Shown: positions 46,760-58,300 of the stretch, one piece after another
How the letters are laid out: the number at the start of each line of letters is the position of its first letter
Numbering within the stretch: the first letter of the stretch is position 1
Source of the DNA: Moringa oleifera
Lineage: Eukaryota; Streptophyta; Magnoliopsida; Brassicales; Moringaceae
Assembly (NCBI GenBank): GCA_021397835.1
Contig: JAJFZO010000049.1
Span: 377,001 to 441,000, forward strand
Direction: 5' to 3'
Length of the DNA: 64,000 nucleotides
Program-made: the position numbers and the translations under genes
The notes under the pieces: generated by a model
Seen by the model: the letters and a program-made list of their open reading frames with translations, nothing else
Told to the model about the DNA's origin: nothing
Database searches by the model: none

Positions 46760-48385
46760 ATGGATTCCATGTTGCTAGCGCTTGTCATTGTTTTTGCATT
46801 TCCATGTATTTATTTCCTCACCATCAGGTTAATTCGTCGGAGTTCATGCAAGGCAGTGTTGCCACCTGGCCCTCGCCCTTTTCCTATTATAGGAAACATT
46901 TTAATTATCGGAAAGAAGCCTCACGTGGCATTGGCTGATCTCTCAAAAACGTATGGACCCGTAATGACACTTCAGTTGGGTAGCCTAACAACAATAGTTT
47001 TATCGTCTCCACAAGTAGTGAAAGAGGCACTGCAAAAGAACGACAAGGCCATGTCGAGTCGACCGAGTAAGAATATCACACGAGTCATCGACTACAACAA
47101 AATGTCCATCGTGTGGCTTTCTACGTCGCCTCATTGGAGGAGCCTGAGAAAAATATGCATGACGCGGATGTTCAACCAACGGCTGCTTGGCTCCGGCGAG
47201 TCTCTTCGTGAAAGTAAGGTGCAAGAGTTAGTAAGGTACGTGCAAGAGAACTGCAACAGTGGCCAAGCTATCGATCTGGGTCGAGCTGCCTTCACTACAA
47301 CTCTTAATTTGATATCGAATACTTTCTTCTCTATTGACCTGGGTAGCTATGGTGCCTCCGATTCGATTAAAAAATTCAGTGAGCTCGTGCTTGGTGTTAC
47401 GCATCTTGCAGGGAACCCTAATTTTGTCGACTATTTTCCGGTTCTTCGACCTTTTGATCCACAAGGAGCTTGCAGAAAGTTTAAAAATTACTTACAGGGA
47501 CTGTTTTCTATCTTTGATGACATTATTGATAAACGAAAAACAGAGAGAGCTTCCTCATTTCATGATAGCAATGACGACGTACTAGGTGCCCTCCTCGATC
47601 TCACAGAAGAAGATGGATCTGAATTTACCCCAGTTCATTTAAAATATCTATTATTCGTAAGAGCCTTCCATGTATACATAAAATATGATCATAAAAATAT
47701 TCATGGCTTCTTCTAACACAACAGCATATACTCTTAATTTCAGGATTTATTTATCGCAGGGGTTGACACAAGTTCGAGCACAGTAGAGTGGGCGATGACT
47801 GAACTACTGTGTAACCCCGAAAAGATGGCAAAAGCTCAAGCCGAGGTTAGAGAAGTCGTAGGAAACAGCGGGCAAGTTAAAGAATCTGACATTTCAAAGC
47901 TTCCTTACCTACAAGCGTCCATGAAAGAGATCCTCCGGTTGCACCCAGTGGCGCCATTGCTGGTACCCCGCAAAGCAGAATCAGATGTAAAACTATGTGG
48001 GTATCTGGTGCCCAAAGGCGCACAAGTGCTTGTCAATTTCTGGAACATAGGGAGAGACTCGAGCATATGGCCAAATCCTGAGTCGTTTGAACCAGAGAGG
48101 TTTTTAGGTCGTAAAATTGACATGAAAGGTCAAGACTTTGAGCTCATTCCGTTTGGAGCTGGAAGGAGGATTTGCCCTGGTTTACCTTTGGCTAGCAGGA
48201 TGGTTCCTTTGATGTTGGCGTCTCTTCTCTATTCGTTTAACTGGAAGCTCCCTGATGGATTAACACCAGCCGACGTAGACAAGGATGATGTGTTTGGCCT
48301 TACCTTACCTAAAGCTAAGCCTTTATGGGCCCTGCCCGTCAAAGTCTGTCTGTCCTCGGAATGCAGTCTTTCCGTGAAATCTTGA
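46760..48385 (+). CDS. Cytochrome P450, CYP76 family (512 aa)
   Basis: Two exons, 46760-47656 and 47744-48385 (897 and 642 bp, both multiples of three), with intron borders TTC|GTAAG and TTTCAG|GAT. The N-terminus has a hydrophobic ER anchor (residues 4-22), then basic residues and the Pro-rich hinge [13 protein letters not shown] (34-46). Exon 2 supplies the I-helix oxygen-binding motif AGVDTS (304-309), ExxR in KEILR (361-364), PERF (416-419) and the haem loop [10 protein letters not shown] (436-445) with Cys443 as ligand. All core motifs are intact and the length is normal. The single intron just before the I-helix and the sequence style fit CYP76, a family of terpenoid and related hydroxylases (geraniol 8-hydroxylase, ferruginol synthase). 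The substrate cannot be predicted. A decayed copy follows downstream. Confidence 0.92.
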
Positions 48386-48480
48386 TAAATCTTCACACAT
48401 GAACGTGCATCAAGAGGTTTCCCTCTTTCAATGTTTCTGCTTATATGAAAATCCTCATGGTTGTTTGTAATAATTTAAGG

Positions 48481-48498
48481 AATAAAAAATAAAATAAA
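48481..48498 (+). promoter_or_regulatory. Polyadenylation signals after the P450 gene
   Basis: Overlapping AATAAA-type hexamers (AATAAAAAATAAAATAAA) about 96 bp after the stop codon. A similar cluster is present after the pseudogene near 52708-52725. Confidence 0.45.
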
Positions 48499-48559
48499 TT
48501 TTCCCATCTTCCACTAGTGCTTTATATTTCCAATTAAGCTGGTCAATTCAGTAGATCAG

Positions 48560-49020
48560 AACAATGATTTTCACTTCTTAAGCCACTAAGAAACAAAAAA
48601 GCTCATAACGTCTCGACGGAAAAATGCCATAAGATGTACAATTTTGATGTTTTCCTTTTTTAATGAGATGGCAAAAGCATCTCATTATTTTGGTGTTGCT
48701 ACAGTACAATACCAACAGCATCGAAGATAGTGTTTTTAAAATATATATAATAATATTTTTTAACATAAAATATTTTTAATAAATAATTTAATATAATTAT
48801 ATTATTAAAAAAATCTCATTAAAAATTTCAAAATAAAATTAACATTTAATATATATATATATTTAAATAGTATTGTTTGATATTATTAAAATAATGATTG
48901 TAATATTAATTTAATGTAAATGAGTTAGTAATGGTGTTAAAATATTTACTAAAAAATTATCTTATCTTTTTACACTAAAATAATATTAAATTTAATATGT
49001 GGGGTTAGAAATAATCTTAA
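48560..49020. other. Extra segment in the left duplication unit, with a perfect hairpin
   Basis: This stretch is mostly missing from the right unit. It holds a perfect 10-bp inverted repeat, TAATGAGATG at 48661-48670 and CATCTCATTA at 48678-48687, around a 7-base loop. Very AT-rich sequence follows. It may be a small insertion, but terminal repeats were not found. Confidence 0.35.
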
Positions 49021-49819
49021 TACACACTGTATAACTGTTAGATGAGGAAACTCATGACCTAAAGATCAAAGGCAAGAATATACACAAAAGAAATCCTGCT
49101 GGAATTATTAAGAAGAAACTACTTAGACAAGTTAAATTCGTTGACTTCTTCGATGGTTAAAAATTAAACAAGAAAACAAAAAATATCCATATTTGATCAT
49201 TCTTCAAGAGCTTTCTTATGGTTTGGAGATCTCCACATACCGACACTTTGCTTTGTTGAACTAATGGACACGAACGAAAGCTTTGAAGAATTGTAGTAAT
49301 GTTGTAGTTCCTTGCCCAGACAGAAAACGTAAAGACCTGATAAAAAGAAAAAAAAACAAAACAAAATAATATTTTAAATTAAAAAGAGAGAGGCGGAGCT
49401 CAGTTTTGAACAAGTGGCCACTTTCATTTGTGCTTTAATGTCATTCTTTATTAGCCTGACCTTAAGGACCAAGTCGGTTGAGCTACTGTATTAATTATTG
49501 GGCCAATCCTGCTAGTGAGTTCTTGGTTAAGTGGTTACATCATCTGGTTGCCCAGTCGTGCCTATGATGCAGACCGGTGGGCCTTGTCCTGTCCGTTGAA
49601 AGGGACTTAAAATAATTTCACAAATTATTGACATAGATCGTGTGGTTCGTGGATAGATTCACTGTGGAGGTGCTCCATGATTTATACGTGCTTTTCAAAT
49701 TTTTTTGCACTTAATGACCGACAAACTTGAGCTTTCAGGCGTGGATTAGTCTCTGATTTCGTCTTATATGTGGCTGAGAAACGAGAACACAAAGCTAGAA
49801 TAAGGAGCTGCTTGAAGTG

Positions 49820-51617
49820 GTAGGGTCGATTTAATTTAATTTTTAAAAATTAAAATTTTTTAAAAATATAAATAAAATAACAATATGACAAAAAATAAAA
49901 ATTCACTGTTTATTCATTTTTAATGAACAATTTTTATTTTTATTTTTTAAATAAATAATAATATATCTACTTTATTAAAATAGAATAATATTATGTACTT
50001 ATTAGTTTTTCATGAATTTTATATGATTTTAAATATTTTTATTATTTAATATAAATTAATTTTTAAAAAAAATTTATATCAATTTAACAACGAATTATAT
50101 AGGTTAGTGACAAATTAAGTACGTCGTTGAAGTATGTAAGTTAATGATAGACATATTTCGTCACTAAAATTCATATGCTAGTGATAAATGTGATCATTCC
50201 TTGGCTTCCACCTTAGCGACCGACCTGCTTGTCGTTACTTAGTTACTAAAATTTTCTAATCAATTCTTAACTTGCGAACTTCTGGAAACAAATTATCGTT
50301 AATTTAGCAACCAACTTAATCTGATCTTATATCCTTTTGGATCCACATTTTAACTACATAAATTTTTTTACTAAATTATTTGATAATAGATTTTTTAAGT
50401 TCAGTGATAAAAAATGTATCGTTAAATTTAATTTTTTTTATACTAATTTCACGTTATCAATCAACTTTTCGTATTTAAAAAGTGATAAATAAAACTCTAA
50501 TATATCAATTTAGTTTAAAACTAAATATTAAATAATTATAAAAAAGCTAATAACAATAAATTATTTATTTCATATCAAGTTTATTTTTAAAATTTAAATA
50601 ATTTTTAATAAATTTTTAATAGTATAATTTTTAATATATATTTAAGATATGATCTTAAATTTTTTTATATTTATAATTTTTTTAATAAAAATTAATTTAA
50701 TTTAATTTAAAATAATAAATTAAAATTTGATTCATTTTTTTTTAAACATGAAAATTTGATAATAATATAAAACAAATAAATAATTAACATTTATTAATTT
50801 ATTTTTAAAATTTTTTATTTTTGTATTAAAAAACTAAACATTAACTCATGTCAAGAAATAGTTTTTATGTTCAGCATTATGTTATGATAACATGGACTTG
50901 CAAACTAATAAGAGTTTTATTTATTGTTATCTAAAAGAGACTATGACCAAGGTAAGAATATTAGGAAAAAAAACATCTATGAAATAACTTAGAACAAGAA
51001 ATAATCATACAAAAAGAAATTTATTTGTTTTGTTAAATGGTATCGGAGAAAATGCAATGCCGATAATATTTGTCTAACTTAGGTTTCTCAAATCGACAAT
51101 TAATCCACTGAATACTTTTCCATAAACATAAAGTATGGGAAATATCTTCTATGTATCCAACTCAACGATCTTAAATGTATTGATTGAGATATAGTTGATT
51201 GTTATATTTGTTTATTTATATGAATTTTAAATTTTATTTAAATACTTCTTAAATTAAAAACTATATTTATAATTTAGATTAATTACATCGAAGAGATATA
51301 TATTTTGTTTATAATTTAAATTGATACTTAAAAAAAATTATATTTATTTGACACTTATAATTTTATTGTATCTTAATATAAGATTTTCGTTTGTAATTTT
51401 TATTAGTATTAACTGTTTTATACATAAAAGTGATATGAATATGGCTTTTATTTATATAATTATATATTACTTATTTAGAAAATTATCAAAATAAATAAAA
51501 TATTTTTTATTATCGTTAAATTTAATAAAAATATATAAAATATAAATATTTAAAAAATAAAAAATATTTTATTTATTTTAAGATTAGCAAGCTAGAGTAA
51601 TTGTTACTCAACTCAAG
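49820..51617. other. AT-rich replacement segment inside the right unit
   Basis: About 1.8 kb of A/T-dominated sequence with no coding frame or recognised element, located between the duplicated upstream flank and codon 206 of the pseudogene. A 5'-GTGATAAATG-type AT-repeat texture is present, but no terminal repeats or target-site duplication were found. It could be an old insertion plus deletion. Confidence 0.4.
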
Positions 51618-52593
51618 AATTCAGTGAGCTTGTGTTTGGTGTTACACAACTTGCTGGGAAGCCTAATATTGTCGACTATCTTTCAGTGCTTCGACCTTTT
51701 GACCCACAAGGAACTTACAGAAAGTTTAAAGAGCACAAAAAGAGACTATTTTCTATCTTTGATGACATTGGTGATAACCGAAAAGTTAGGGAAGGCTTCC
51801 TCATTTCATGCTAGCAAAGACGTGCTAGGTGCCCTCCTCAATCTCACGGAAAAAGATGGATCTGAATTCACTCTAATTCATCTAAAAGATCTGTTATTAG
51901 TAAAAACCTTTGAACAACTTACATATAAACCAAAAGACGATAAAATCAGTGTTTCTTCTAACATAATAGTTCATAATCAGTCAGGATTTATTTATAATAG
52001 GGGTTGACACAAGCTCAAGTACAGTGGAGTGGACGATGATTGAATTACTCCACAAAATCCCGATAAGATGGCAAAAGTTCAAGTTGAGATTAGATACGGT
52101 GTAGGAAAGAGCGGGCAAGTTAAAGAATCTGACATTTCAAAGCTCTCTTACCAACAAAGTGTCAATGAAAGAGATCCTCCGGTTGTACCTGGTGGCGCCA
52201 TTGGTACCACGCAGGGTAGATTAGATGTAGAACTATGTGGGTATCTGGAGTCCAAAAACGCATAAGTGCTAAACATGGAGAGAGGCTCGAGTGTATGGTA
52301 AAACCCTGAGTCGTTGGAGCTAAAGAGATTTTTGAATCGTAAAATTGACGTGAAAGGTCAAGACTTCGAGCTTTTGCCGTTTGGAGCTGGGAGGAGAATT
52401 TGCTCCGGCTTACTTTCAGCTAGTAGGATGATTCCTTTGATATTGGCATCTCTTCTCGACTCTTTTAACTGAAAGCTTCGTGATGAGTTAAACATTAACC
52501 GCCGTGGATATGGATGACGTATTCGATCTTATCTTGCCTAAAACTAAGCCGTTTAAGATCGATTTTCCACGCAATGCTTTGGTTCGATAGAGT
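51618..52593 (+). pseudogene. P450 pseudogene (CYP76 type), 5'-deleted copy of the gene at 46760
   Basis: Similarity to the intact gene begins at codon 206 (FSEL) and continues through [17 protein letters not shown], an intron at the same position, [31 protein letters not shown] and FGAGRRIC. It has no start codon or promoter. A frameshift occurs near 51790 and another near 52045 (after EWTMIELL). A deletion near 52265 removes the strand before the PERF region, an in-frame TGA lies near 52469, and the haem loop reads RRICSG instead of RRICPG. The I-helix Ala is replaced by Ile. It cannot make a working enzyme. Confidence 0.9.
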
Positions 52594-53501
52594 TTTCCCA
52601 AAACCCCTGTTAAAACTTCACTGATGCACGTGCACAATGAAATTTCTGTTTTTCAATTTTTCTATTTATAAGTAAAAATGTTCAAGGTTGTTTGTAGTAA
52701 TTTAAAGAATAAAAACTAAAATAAATTTTCCTATCCTCCATTAATGCTTTGTAATTCCAATTTAGGCTCGTCAATTCAGCAGATAAAAAGCGTGACTGAT
52801 CACTTCTTCGGCCATTAAAAAACAGAAAGGCCCATAGTCTGCCGACCCATCTGGCCCAAATACGTGCTCACAGGAAGTCTCCGTCAACTCGAAAGGAGTA
52901 GTGTATGTGCACAAAGTGCGACATTGTTGTACTTGGTACACGCTTTATAGGTATTAGATGCAGGAAACTCGTTTCTGAAAGCTCAAGGCAAGAATATACA
53001 CAATAGAAATCCAGCTGGAATTATTAAGAAAAACTAACTAGACAAGTTAAATACTTTTGACTCCTTAAATGGTTAAAAATTAAACAAGAAAAAGGAAAAT
53101 ATCCATCATCTGAGGAATGGTTTATCCTCGTTTGATCATTCATTATGACTTATGAGCTTTCTTACAGTTTGGAGATTTCCATTTACTGTGACACTTTGCT
53201 TTCTTGACCTAATCGCCATTGACGAAGGCCTTGAAGAATTGTTGCAATGTATCGTTCCTTGAAGAAACATAAAGATCTGATAAAAAAGAAAAAATCAAAA
53301 CAAAATAATATTTGAACAGTGATCGGAGCTCAGTTTTGACAAAGTTGCGGCAATGGGTCCCACAATCACATGTACAGATTCTGGAGGCATGCCTCTCTTA
53401 TCATCTCGTTCCACGATGCCTACTCCAAGGCAGTCAAATCCACTGTTTAAAACCCAGGTTCAAAGTCATCAGATCCAACATCACTCAGGGACCCGACAGC
53501 T
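52594..53501. other. Spacer between the P450 pseudogene and the phytocyanin gene
   Basis: The left 0.75 kb is the 3' part of the duplication unit. The last 150 bp before 53502 is unique and should contain the phytocyanin promoter and leader. No TATA box is convincing and no other gene was found. Confidence 0.45.
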
Positions 53502-54313
53502 ATGGGGACGGTGACCATCCTGTATTTTTTAACGGCGAACGCGCTCCTGATCACCTTCGCCACAGCAGCAACCCCTGCAATTGCATACACCAACCATACC
53601 GTTGGTGGCGATGCTGGCTGGTTCTTCAACGCCAAGAACAACACCTGCGCCGCTAATTACTCTTCTTGGGCAGCGGGCCAGACCTTCAATCTCGGAGATT
53701 ATCTCAGTAAGCTCATAATTAAGCTCAGCAACTGTTTCCTCCTCTTCTGTTCCTTTATTTTTCGGAAGTAACCTGTGCTTGCTTTAATTTGAAATGGCGC
53801 ATTAAATGCGTATGAAGATCGGTATTTCTTATTTTTCGACTTCTGTTTTAATGATGTGCGGCAGTTTTCAAGACGAACACGAATCAGACGGTGATCCAGA
53901 CATACAACGAGACCACCTACCGAAACTGCTCCATCGACGACGCGCAGGATGAGGATTACTTCCAGTATGGCGGCGGCAGCCAGGAATTTGGTCAAGCATT
54001 GACTATTCCGGTCCCATTGACCAAAGAGGGTCCCAACTACTATTTTTCCGACGCCGACGACGGCGCTCAGTGTCTGCGCGGCATGGCTTTCGAGATCAAT
54101 GTCAAGCGCGGCCTCGGCTTGCCCCCCAGCCTCAACCAGCCGCCGCCCCCACCTTACCGGGAACCACCGGGTCCCGATTCGGCTCAGTCGCCTCCGATAA
54201 CGATCAATGGTAGAAGTCCATCGCTCGACAACGGCGCGTTGAGGGGAGGTCCTAATGCAGGCGTGTGGCTGTCTGCCCTGCTCTTAGCTGTTGCATCGTT
54301 CTGGCTATTCTAG
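53502..54313 (+). CDS. Early-nodulin-like phytocyanin, GPI-anchored (217 aa)
   Basis: Exons 53502-53706 and 53865-54313 join in phase (CTC A|TT TTC, giving YLIFKTN). The protein has a signal peptide (residues 1-28), a cupredoxin domain (about 29-148; HTVGGDAGWFF, WAAGQTFNLGDYLIF, YNETTYRNCS, CLRGMAFEINV), a Pro-rich arabinogalactan-like segment (about 153-180) and a hydrophobic C-tail (VWLSALLLAVASFWLF) typical of GPI anchoring. Cys90 and Cys138 can form the domain disulphide. The copper-binding His residues are absent: the position before Cys138 is Gln, and the earlier His site reads QTYNE. It therefore belongs with the non-copper early-nodulin-like group rather than plantacyanins or uclacyanins. 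Several N-glycosylation sequons are visible (for example N31HT, N52YS, N75QT, N83ET). It should act at the cell surface; its ligand is unknown. Confidence 0.88.
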
Positions 54314-55326
54314 CCTCAAGGCCCTGCGCTCAGTGAGGATATAGGTGCCATTTCAGAAATTTTCCAGGGATATTTTGTAATATGGCTCTCTTCGGCCGAT
54401 TGCTTTTCTGGGATGTGTTTGGGTGCGCGTGTAGGATGAGTTTTTTCCGCGGTTGCGAATGTTCACGACCGGATTGCATAATTTTCAGCTAATTTTGTTC
54501 CTCAATGGACAATATAAAAATGTTATTTATTTAATTCACCTGTGTTATACATGAATTCTTTTAGCAAAATGATTAGATAATTCATCATATCATTTTACAA
54601 TATGATTCGTGTTCCATAAGTTATAAACAATATTTAAAAAGTTTGCCATTTATTTTGAAAATAAAAAATATTTATCTAAATCCTTATGTAATTAATAAAT
54701 GAAAATAGAAAAATAAAGGAGGGACGGGTTTTGTTAAACTGCACGGAAAGGGCTAATTTCCGGTGTGACACGAAAAATAAACGGACGGAGACGTATAATT
54801 AAGAGACATGAAACGCACTTGTTGGCCACCAGTCTTCTTTCCGCTCTGGCTTCCCTACCAGACTTCAATGCTTTTCTTTTTACATTTTCTTGCCATTCTA
54901 ATCTCGTGGAGACCGAGCCAAAGCCCACACTCGATAACGACGCTTGAAGCGTGAGATTGATATCTTTAAGAGAGAGGGAGAGGAACCTTTACTTTTAGAG
55001 CCAGAATCAAAAGATAACCCCGAGAGAGAGGAAGAAGAAAAAACAAGTGAACATTTCGTAACCAGCGGTCGTTTTTAACTCTTTGTGACACCTGATCCTC
55101 AGATTTCCATTTTCTCGTCTCTTCCTTGTTTGCTTCTCATTTTCAATTTGTCATTGCACAGTAATATCTCTTTCCCTCTCTCCTTACTATGCCTTCATGT
55201 GATCTGTGTTTTTCTGTGTCTGTCTGTTGTTGATTATGTTTTTATTGCGGTGTTTGCTGGGAAGTTTGGGTCTACTTTCATGAAGATTTTAGTTTGTTAA
55301 AAGATGCTTGTTTGGATTCTAGGAAG
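54314..55326. promoter_or_regulatory. Spacer, promoter and 5' leader of the SMP-C2 gene
   Basis: The left part holds the phytocyanin 3' region. From about 54960 a GA-rich stretch looks like an untranslated leader. TTTGGATTCTAG at 55311-55322 is a good splice acceptor four bases before the ATG at 55327, so a leader intron is likely; its donor is not certain. No other gene was recognised. Confidence 0.42.
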
Positions 55327-58300
55327 ATGGGGTTGATTTCTGGGATTTTGTTGGGGACGGTCTTCGGGATCGCGTTGATGGCCGGTTGGCGGCATATGAT
55401 GAGGTACCGGAGCAACAAGCGAGCCGCCAAGGTATGATAATTTTGACAGCTTTATTAGCTTAATTTTGATCCATAGCTTCTTACATACCCAGTATCTTTT
55501 TACTGCATTAATTTGGTAATCTGCCTCTGAATTGGGGGTAGTACTTTGGTATGTTAATGTGTAACACCCTATGATGGCGTGGTTTAACGAGTTAGAGTAT
55601 TATCAATGAATTTCATATGTGTGTATTGTTCACTGACGTTATTATAATTTGCTTTGAGTTATCATTAACCTCGATGCCTGAGAGAAAGAGAAGACTTACC
55701 ACTGGTGACTGTTGGAACTTCTTGTTTGATTTCTACGTCCATTTAGTGTTTTGAGGTCCAAGAGCATGTTGTTTTCTCATTTGAAGGATAGTAAGTGCTG
55801 AAGTCTGAGATTTAGGAATTCTTGACACATAAGAATTTAGGAATTTGAAGAGGAGATAGGAGATGGTAATTAATATTTAATCACCAAAGACAGGTCTCAT
55901 TAGAGTGTTCTAGTGCTGAAGGCCAGCAAGGTTACTTCCTGTACAAATTCAGGTTTTCTAGTAGCTGCTGGTGACCTTGGTGGTTACTGTGACACCTTGG
56001 TCCTTGAGTAGGTCAGCTCACTCCTAAGAACATTTGATATTAGAGTCTGGTATCTATCAATCAGGGTGATGCTTTTGCATTGAACCTGTTACCAATCAGC
56101 CTCTTTTCCTTCTTCAAGTCACAATGTCTTCACCAGAAAATTGTGGTGTCTTTCATTACGATTATGGCCAATATGATCATCTCTGATAGTAATGAGATCT
56201 TTGTTTTGATGAAGATTGAAGCCTAACATTGTGGATGTGTTTGCATGACAAAGGAAGTGATTCCGATTTAGTCACATGTATGTTAAACAAAAAAATTATT
56301 GTTCAGATCTTGGCATGTTTTGAGAGACATATGTCAAGCTAATCATTCCAATTAGTTTTGGCAAAAATCTGGACTTTAATATTTGCCAGTTCGCTATCTG
56401 GTAGTTGAGAAACTTTTTGAGGACCAAAGTCTAACATACTTTTATGGTGAAAATGAGATGTTTCAACTCTTGGATGACTACCCATCATGTACATATTTTT
56501 TCTATTGCAGGCGGTTGACATAAAACTTCTGGGATCCCTTGGCAGAGATGATTTGAAGAAACTCTGTGGGGATAACTTCCCTGAATGGATATCATTTCCA
56601 GTCTATGAACAGGTTGCATTTTAATTGCTTATAAAATTTTTGTTTTCACGTCAAGTTGTCTTATAAGATTGATCCTTGAGTTGTATAAACTGTGAGGTTT
56701 TTGTGGTAACAATATAAACCATGATGAGAGCCAACTACCTCTTACATTGCTTTTTCTTCATCCAAATGTAATTTATTTTTTGTAGGATGTTTGAACAGTC
56801 AGTTGTATAACATACTGGTGTGCGAAGTTCAGTTTCTCTTTTCAAATCAATTTTCGGGAAAATAAAATGTCAAATCCTTGAATACCTATATTTACTTTGT
56901 TTGAGGAATTTAAGCTCTAATTATATCTTTTATGCTTCTGGTTGCTTTAGTATGTGGCTTAAGGTGATCTCGTTATGAGATGTTCTTGGAAGAATGACCT
57001 TTTTTTTTTTTCAATATATACTGTTATGGTTTCTTTTCAGTGTATACCCATAACATATCACATTATGTTTTGTGGCTTTGCAGGTTAAATGGTTGAACAA
57101 ACAGTTGAGCAAACTATGGCCATTTGTTGCTGATGTAAGTTTATTGCGATGACTGTTGTTCAGTTAATTTTGAAGGTTGTTAGTCTTTAAAGAATGAAGG
57201 TAGAAATATTTTTCTCTTGGAAGATGAGAGATTATCCCAATAAAAACTGGACAAAAGTGTACTTGTATTGGGTGGGATCACCATGTGCTCTTGTATGTAA
57301 ATTTTTCTTTATATTGAAGGAAAGTTATATCGAAGCAAGCCTTCTGAACTTTTATGAGTGGGCTTCTCATGATGAAATTGATATGATTGAAATATATTTG
57401 GTCCCATTTCTTTTTCCTATTTTTTAATAAAGGGATGCATTGAGTAAAGAGAGAGAGTGACAGAGAAAAGGAAAGAATTTGAAGTAAAAGAAAATATTGA
57501 AGAATAAAGAAAAAGAGGGAACTTTAATGGGTGAGTTTGTTCTTTGTGTTCATTCTTAGGCAGCAACGATGGTAATAAAAGAATCTGTTGAGCCATTGTT
57601 GGAAGACTACAGACCTCCAGGAATCACTTCCTTAAAGTTTAGCAAACTTTCTCTTGGCAACGTGGCACCAAAAATTGAAGGTATGATTCCACTCGATGTC
57701 CTTATGCCCAATTTTTTTATTTTCTCTCCGTCCTGCTTTTTGTTCTAATTGCTGTTATCTTCTTCCCTGTAAATCCTGATAAATCAGAAGAAGAATATTA
57801 AATTTTGAGGTGTTCATTTATAAGTCAGTGCATGTGAGTACTTTGTGGAGGACAAGGGCTGTTCCCGGAGCTATGTTGTCCAAGTTCTTCAGTGCCATGC
57901 TCCTGTTACATACAACTATAGATGTGCTATATACTTGCAATCAAATGTGTGAACAAAAAGTAAATATGCTTTAAGGTGCTAGCATCTGTGTAATTTGCTT
58001 CTTCTAAAGGAGCTCCCTCACAGCTTGTTAAGACTCCATAGGTTTTCCTGCACTTTGATCTGTCGTCATTTGCAAGGGTCATGCTGACCACTGATCCTCA
58101 GTTTGTTTAACATAAAAAGTGTTTATTTTTTGTATTATATTCAACATATCTCCCCTTGAGCTCATGCCTTGGGTCTAACTTTTTATCTTATGATTGTGTG
58201 TATGCTCATTTTGTCATTATGATATTTCAAGAGGGTATCATAACTTGATTGCAAACCTGAGTCCTAGACCTTTTGCATTTAAGCTGCTCAATATGAAAAC

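Larger units (their letters stand above)
46270..49425. repeat. Tandem duplication, left unit (with intact P450)
   Basis: The left flank (GGCCCAATCCAGCTAGTGAA near 46290), the P450 second half and the downstream region all have counterparts in the right unit at 49485-53345. The downstream counterparts are 48400-48560 with 52630-52790, and 49020-49425 with 52940-53345. About 460 bp at 48560-49020 is largely absent from the right unit. The exact junction is uncertain by tens of bases. Confidence 0.8.
49485..53345. repeat. Tandem duplication, right unit (with P450 pseudogene)
   Basis: Collinear with the left unit over its promoter-distal flank (49485-49800), the second half of the P450 and the 3' region. 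The part that should hold the promoter and first 205 codons is replaced by AT-rich DNA (about 49820-51617). The 3' match ends near CGGAGCTCAGTTTTG at about 53325-53340. Confidence 0.78.

Noticed and set aside
51618..52593. A second functional P450 gene
   Set aside because: It lacks the first 205 codons and a promoter, has frameshifts, a deletion and a stop, and has a changed haem loop.
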